The translations under genes were made by a program, and so were the position numbers. Below, in pieces: positions 16,822-17,624 of a stretch of DNA of 17,624 nucleotides. Each line of letters starts with the position of its first letter. Position 1 is the stretch's first letter. Source of the stretch: Victivallales bacterium (GTDB lineage Bacteria > Verrucomicrobiota > Lentisphaeria > Oligosphaerales > Oligosphaeraceae); NCBI GenBank assembly GCA_017964325.1, contig JAGCSE010000215.1, forward strand, positions 1 to 17,624, read 5' to 3'. Under the pieces are notes generated by a model. The model made no database searches. It was not told where the DNA came from and worked only from the letters and a program-made list of their open reading frames with translations.

Positions 16822-17484
16822 ATGTCAGTCATGAAGGAATTTGTGAAGGGGCTTTGGAAGGAGAATCCCGTGTTGGTACTGATGCTGGGGATGTGTCCCA
16901 CGTTGGCCGTATCCAGCAGTGCGAAGAACGCGTTGGGCATGGGCATCGCGACGACGTTCGTTTTGGCTGGCAGCAATTTAGTCATCTCGTTGGTGCGCAA
17001 GGTGATACCGTCAAAAGTGCGCATTCCGTGCTATATCGTCATCATCGCCGTGTTCGTGACGATTGTGGAGATGTTGATGAACGCATACGCGCCGGCGGAA
17101 TTGAACAAGACGTTGGGCATTTATATTCCGCTGATCGTCGTGAACTGCATTGTATTGGGCCGTGCGGAGGCTTTTGCCTCGAAGAATGGCGCGCTTGCGT
17201 CTTTGTTGGACGGAATCGGCATGGGCTTTGGCTTCACGTTGGCGCTGATGGCTCTGGGCGGCGTGCGCGAATTTTTGTCAGGCGGGACGTTCTTCGAATA
17301 TGAAGTGGTTCCTGGCTGGCCGTCGTTTCTGTTGTTCAAGTTCCCAGCGGGCGCGTTCATCGTGTTGTCGTGCTTCCTGGCCGTTTTCAATCACCGCAAG
17401 ATTAAAAAGGCAGAGCGTGAAGGGATGTCCTATACACCTCCCGAACTGAACTGCGCACGCTGCCATATCTGCGCTAAAGATTAA
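16822..17484 (+). CDS. rnfE: Rnf complex subunit RnfE (membrane)
   Basis: Integral membrane subunit paralogous to RnfA, 220 residues, about six helices. Recognised by NPVLVLMLGMCPTLAVSSS, LGIYIPLIVVNCIVLGRAEAFA and GGVREFLSGGTFF. Cys25 and Cys109 are the partner half-site for the intramembrane [2Fe-2S] cluster shared with RnfA. The C-terminus ends with a charged segment and then Cys211-x-x-Cys214-x-x-Cys217-Ala-Lys-Asp, an addition I do not recall from E. coli RsxE. AGGA 7 nt upstream supports the start; part of it comes from the heptamer repeat. Last gene of rnfABCDGE; its TAA lies inside another heptamer set. Confidence 0.96.
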   Translation: MSVMKEFVKGLWKENPVLVLMLGMCPTLAVSSSAKNALGMGIATTFVLAGSNLVISLVRKVIPSKVRIPCYIVIIAVFVTIVEMLMNAYAPAELNKTLGIYIPLIVVNCIVLGRAEAFASKNGALASLLDGIGMGFGFTLALMALGGVREFLSGGTFFEYEVVPGWPSFLLFKFPAGAFIVLSCFLAVFNHRKIKKAEREGMSYTPPELNCARCHICAKD

Positions 17485-17500
17485 TGCTTAATGATTAATG
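17480..17500. repeat. TTAATG heptamers overlapping the rnfE stop codon
   Basis: Three 7-bp units, ATTAATG, CTTAATG, ATTAATG. The rnfE TAA (17482-17484) is inside the first. The CTAGA nonamer array starts 2 nt later. Confidence 0.75.
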
Positions 17501-17501
17501 T

Positions 17502-17624
17502 ACTAGAATCTCTAGAATCTCTAGAATCTCTAGAATCTCTAGAATCTCTAGAATCTCTAGAATCTCTAGAATCTCTAGAATCTCTAGAATCTCTAGAATC
17601 TCTAGAATCTCTAGAATCTCTAGA
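17502..17624. repeat. TCTAGAATC nonamer tandem array (runs off window)
   Basis: One leading variant unit (ACTAGAATC, 17502-17510) is followed by twelve perfect copies of TCTAGAATC from 17511 and a partial copy (TCTAGA) at the edge. Each unit contains the palindrome TCTAGA and a GAATC (GANTC) site. The perfect identity suggests recent expansion or active homogenisation. Total length is unknown because the array continues. Confidence 0.97.

Noticed and set aside
17502..17624. CRISPR array
   Set aside because: The repeats are 9 bp and contiguous with no spacers, so this is a simple tandem array.

Overview
The window looks like chromosomal core DNA from an anaerobic, Gram-negative-type bacterium. 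The evidence is a complete ferredoxin:NAD+ oxidoreductase (Rnf) operon in the order A-B-C-D-G-E, a GyrB carrying the large insertion typical of Gram-negative gyrases, an FHA-MoxR fusion, and a SWIM-domain SNF2 helicase beside a SAMHD1-like HD protein. This mix resembles the PVC superphylum (Lentisphaerae / Kiritimatiellae / Verrucomicrobia-like gut or sediment lineages). That placement is an impression from gene content, not the result of a search.

Layout. Positions 1-4537 hold a gyrB-gyrA operon on the minus strand; gyrA runs off the left edge. Its upstream region contains a TATAAT-type promoter next to a 29-bp alternating purine-pyrimidine (Z-DNA-prone) tract. Two identical tRNA-Asp(GTC) genes follow at 4833-5007, also minus, with a good intrinsic terminator. 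Positions 5169-11920 hold a second minus-strand gene string, in transcription order: SNF2 helicase, SAMHD1-like HD phosphohydrolase, NodB-type polysaccharide deacetylase, FHA-MoxR ATPase. A convincing sigma70-type promoter (TGGACA, 17 bp, TATTAT) precedes the helicase. An AT-rich divergent spacer separates this string from the plus-strand rnfABCDGE operon at 12242-17484. The right edge is a run of perfect 9-bp repeats that continues past the window.

How the genes work together. Gyrase sets supercoiling, and the Z-prone tract at its promoter could in principle sense it. Rnf couples electron flow from reduced ferredoxin to NAD+ with ion pumping, through RnfB/C (Fe-S and NADH modules), RnfD/G (covalent FMN) and RnfA/E (membrane cores with an intramembrane Fe-S site). 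The SNF2-HD-deacetylase-MoxR string has no obvious single pathway.

The least expected signal lies between genes. Many spacers carry short tandem repeats of 7 bp (CACTRAY, WTTAATG and AATTAAG types) or 9 bp (CTAGA-containing and GGGAC-containing types). Several overlap stop codons or sit directly in front of start codons. Near-identical heptamer sets overlap the stop codons of two unrelated genes, moxR and rnfE, and each is followed by CTAGA nonamers. This looks like a dispersed intergenic repeat system. Other oddities are glutamines at two quinolone-pocket positions of gyrase (GyrA Ser83 and GyrB Asp426 equivalents), an RnfB whose last ferredoxin domain has lost exactly one cluster's ligands, and a CxxCxxC tail on RnfE.
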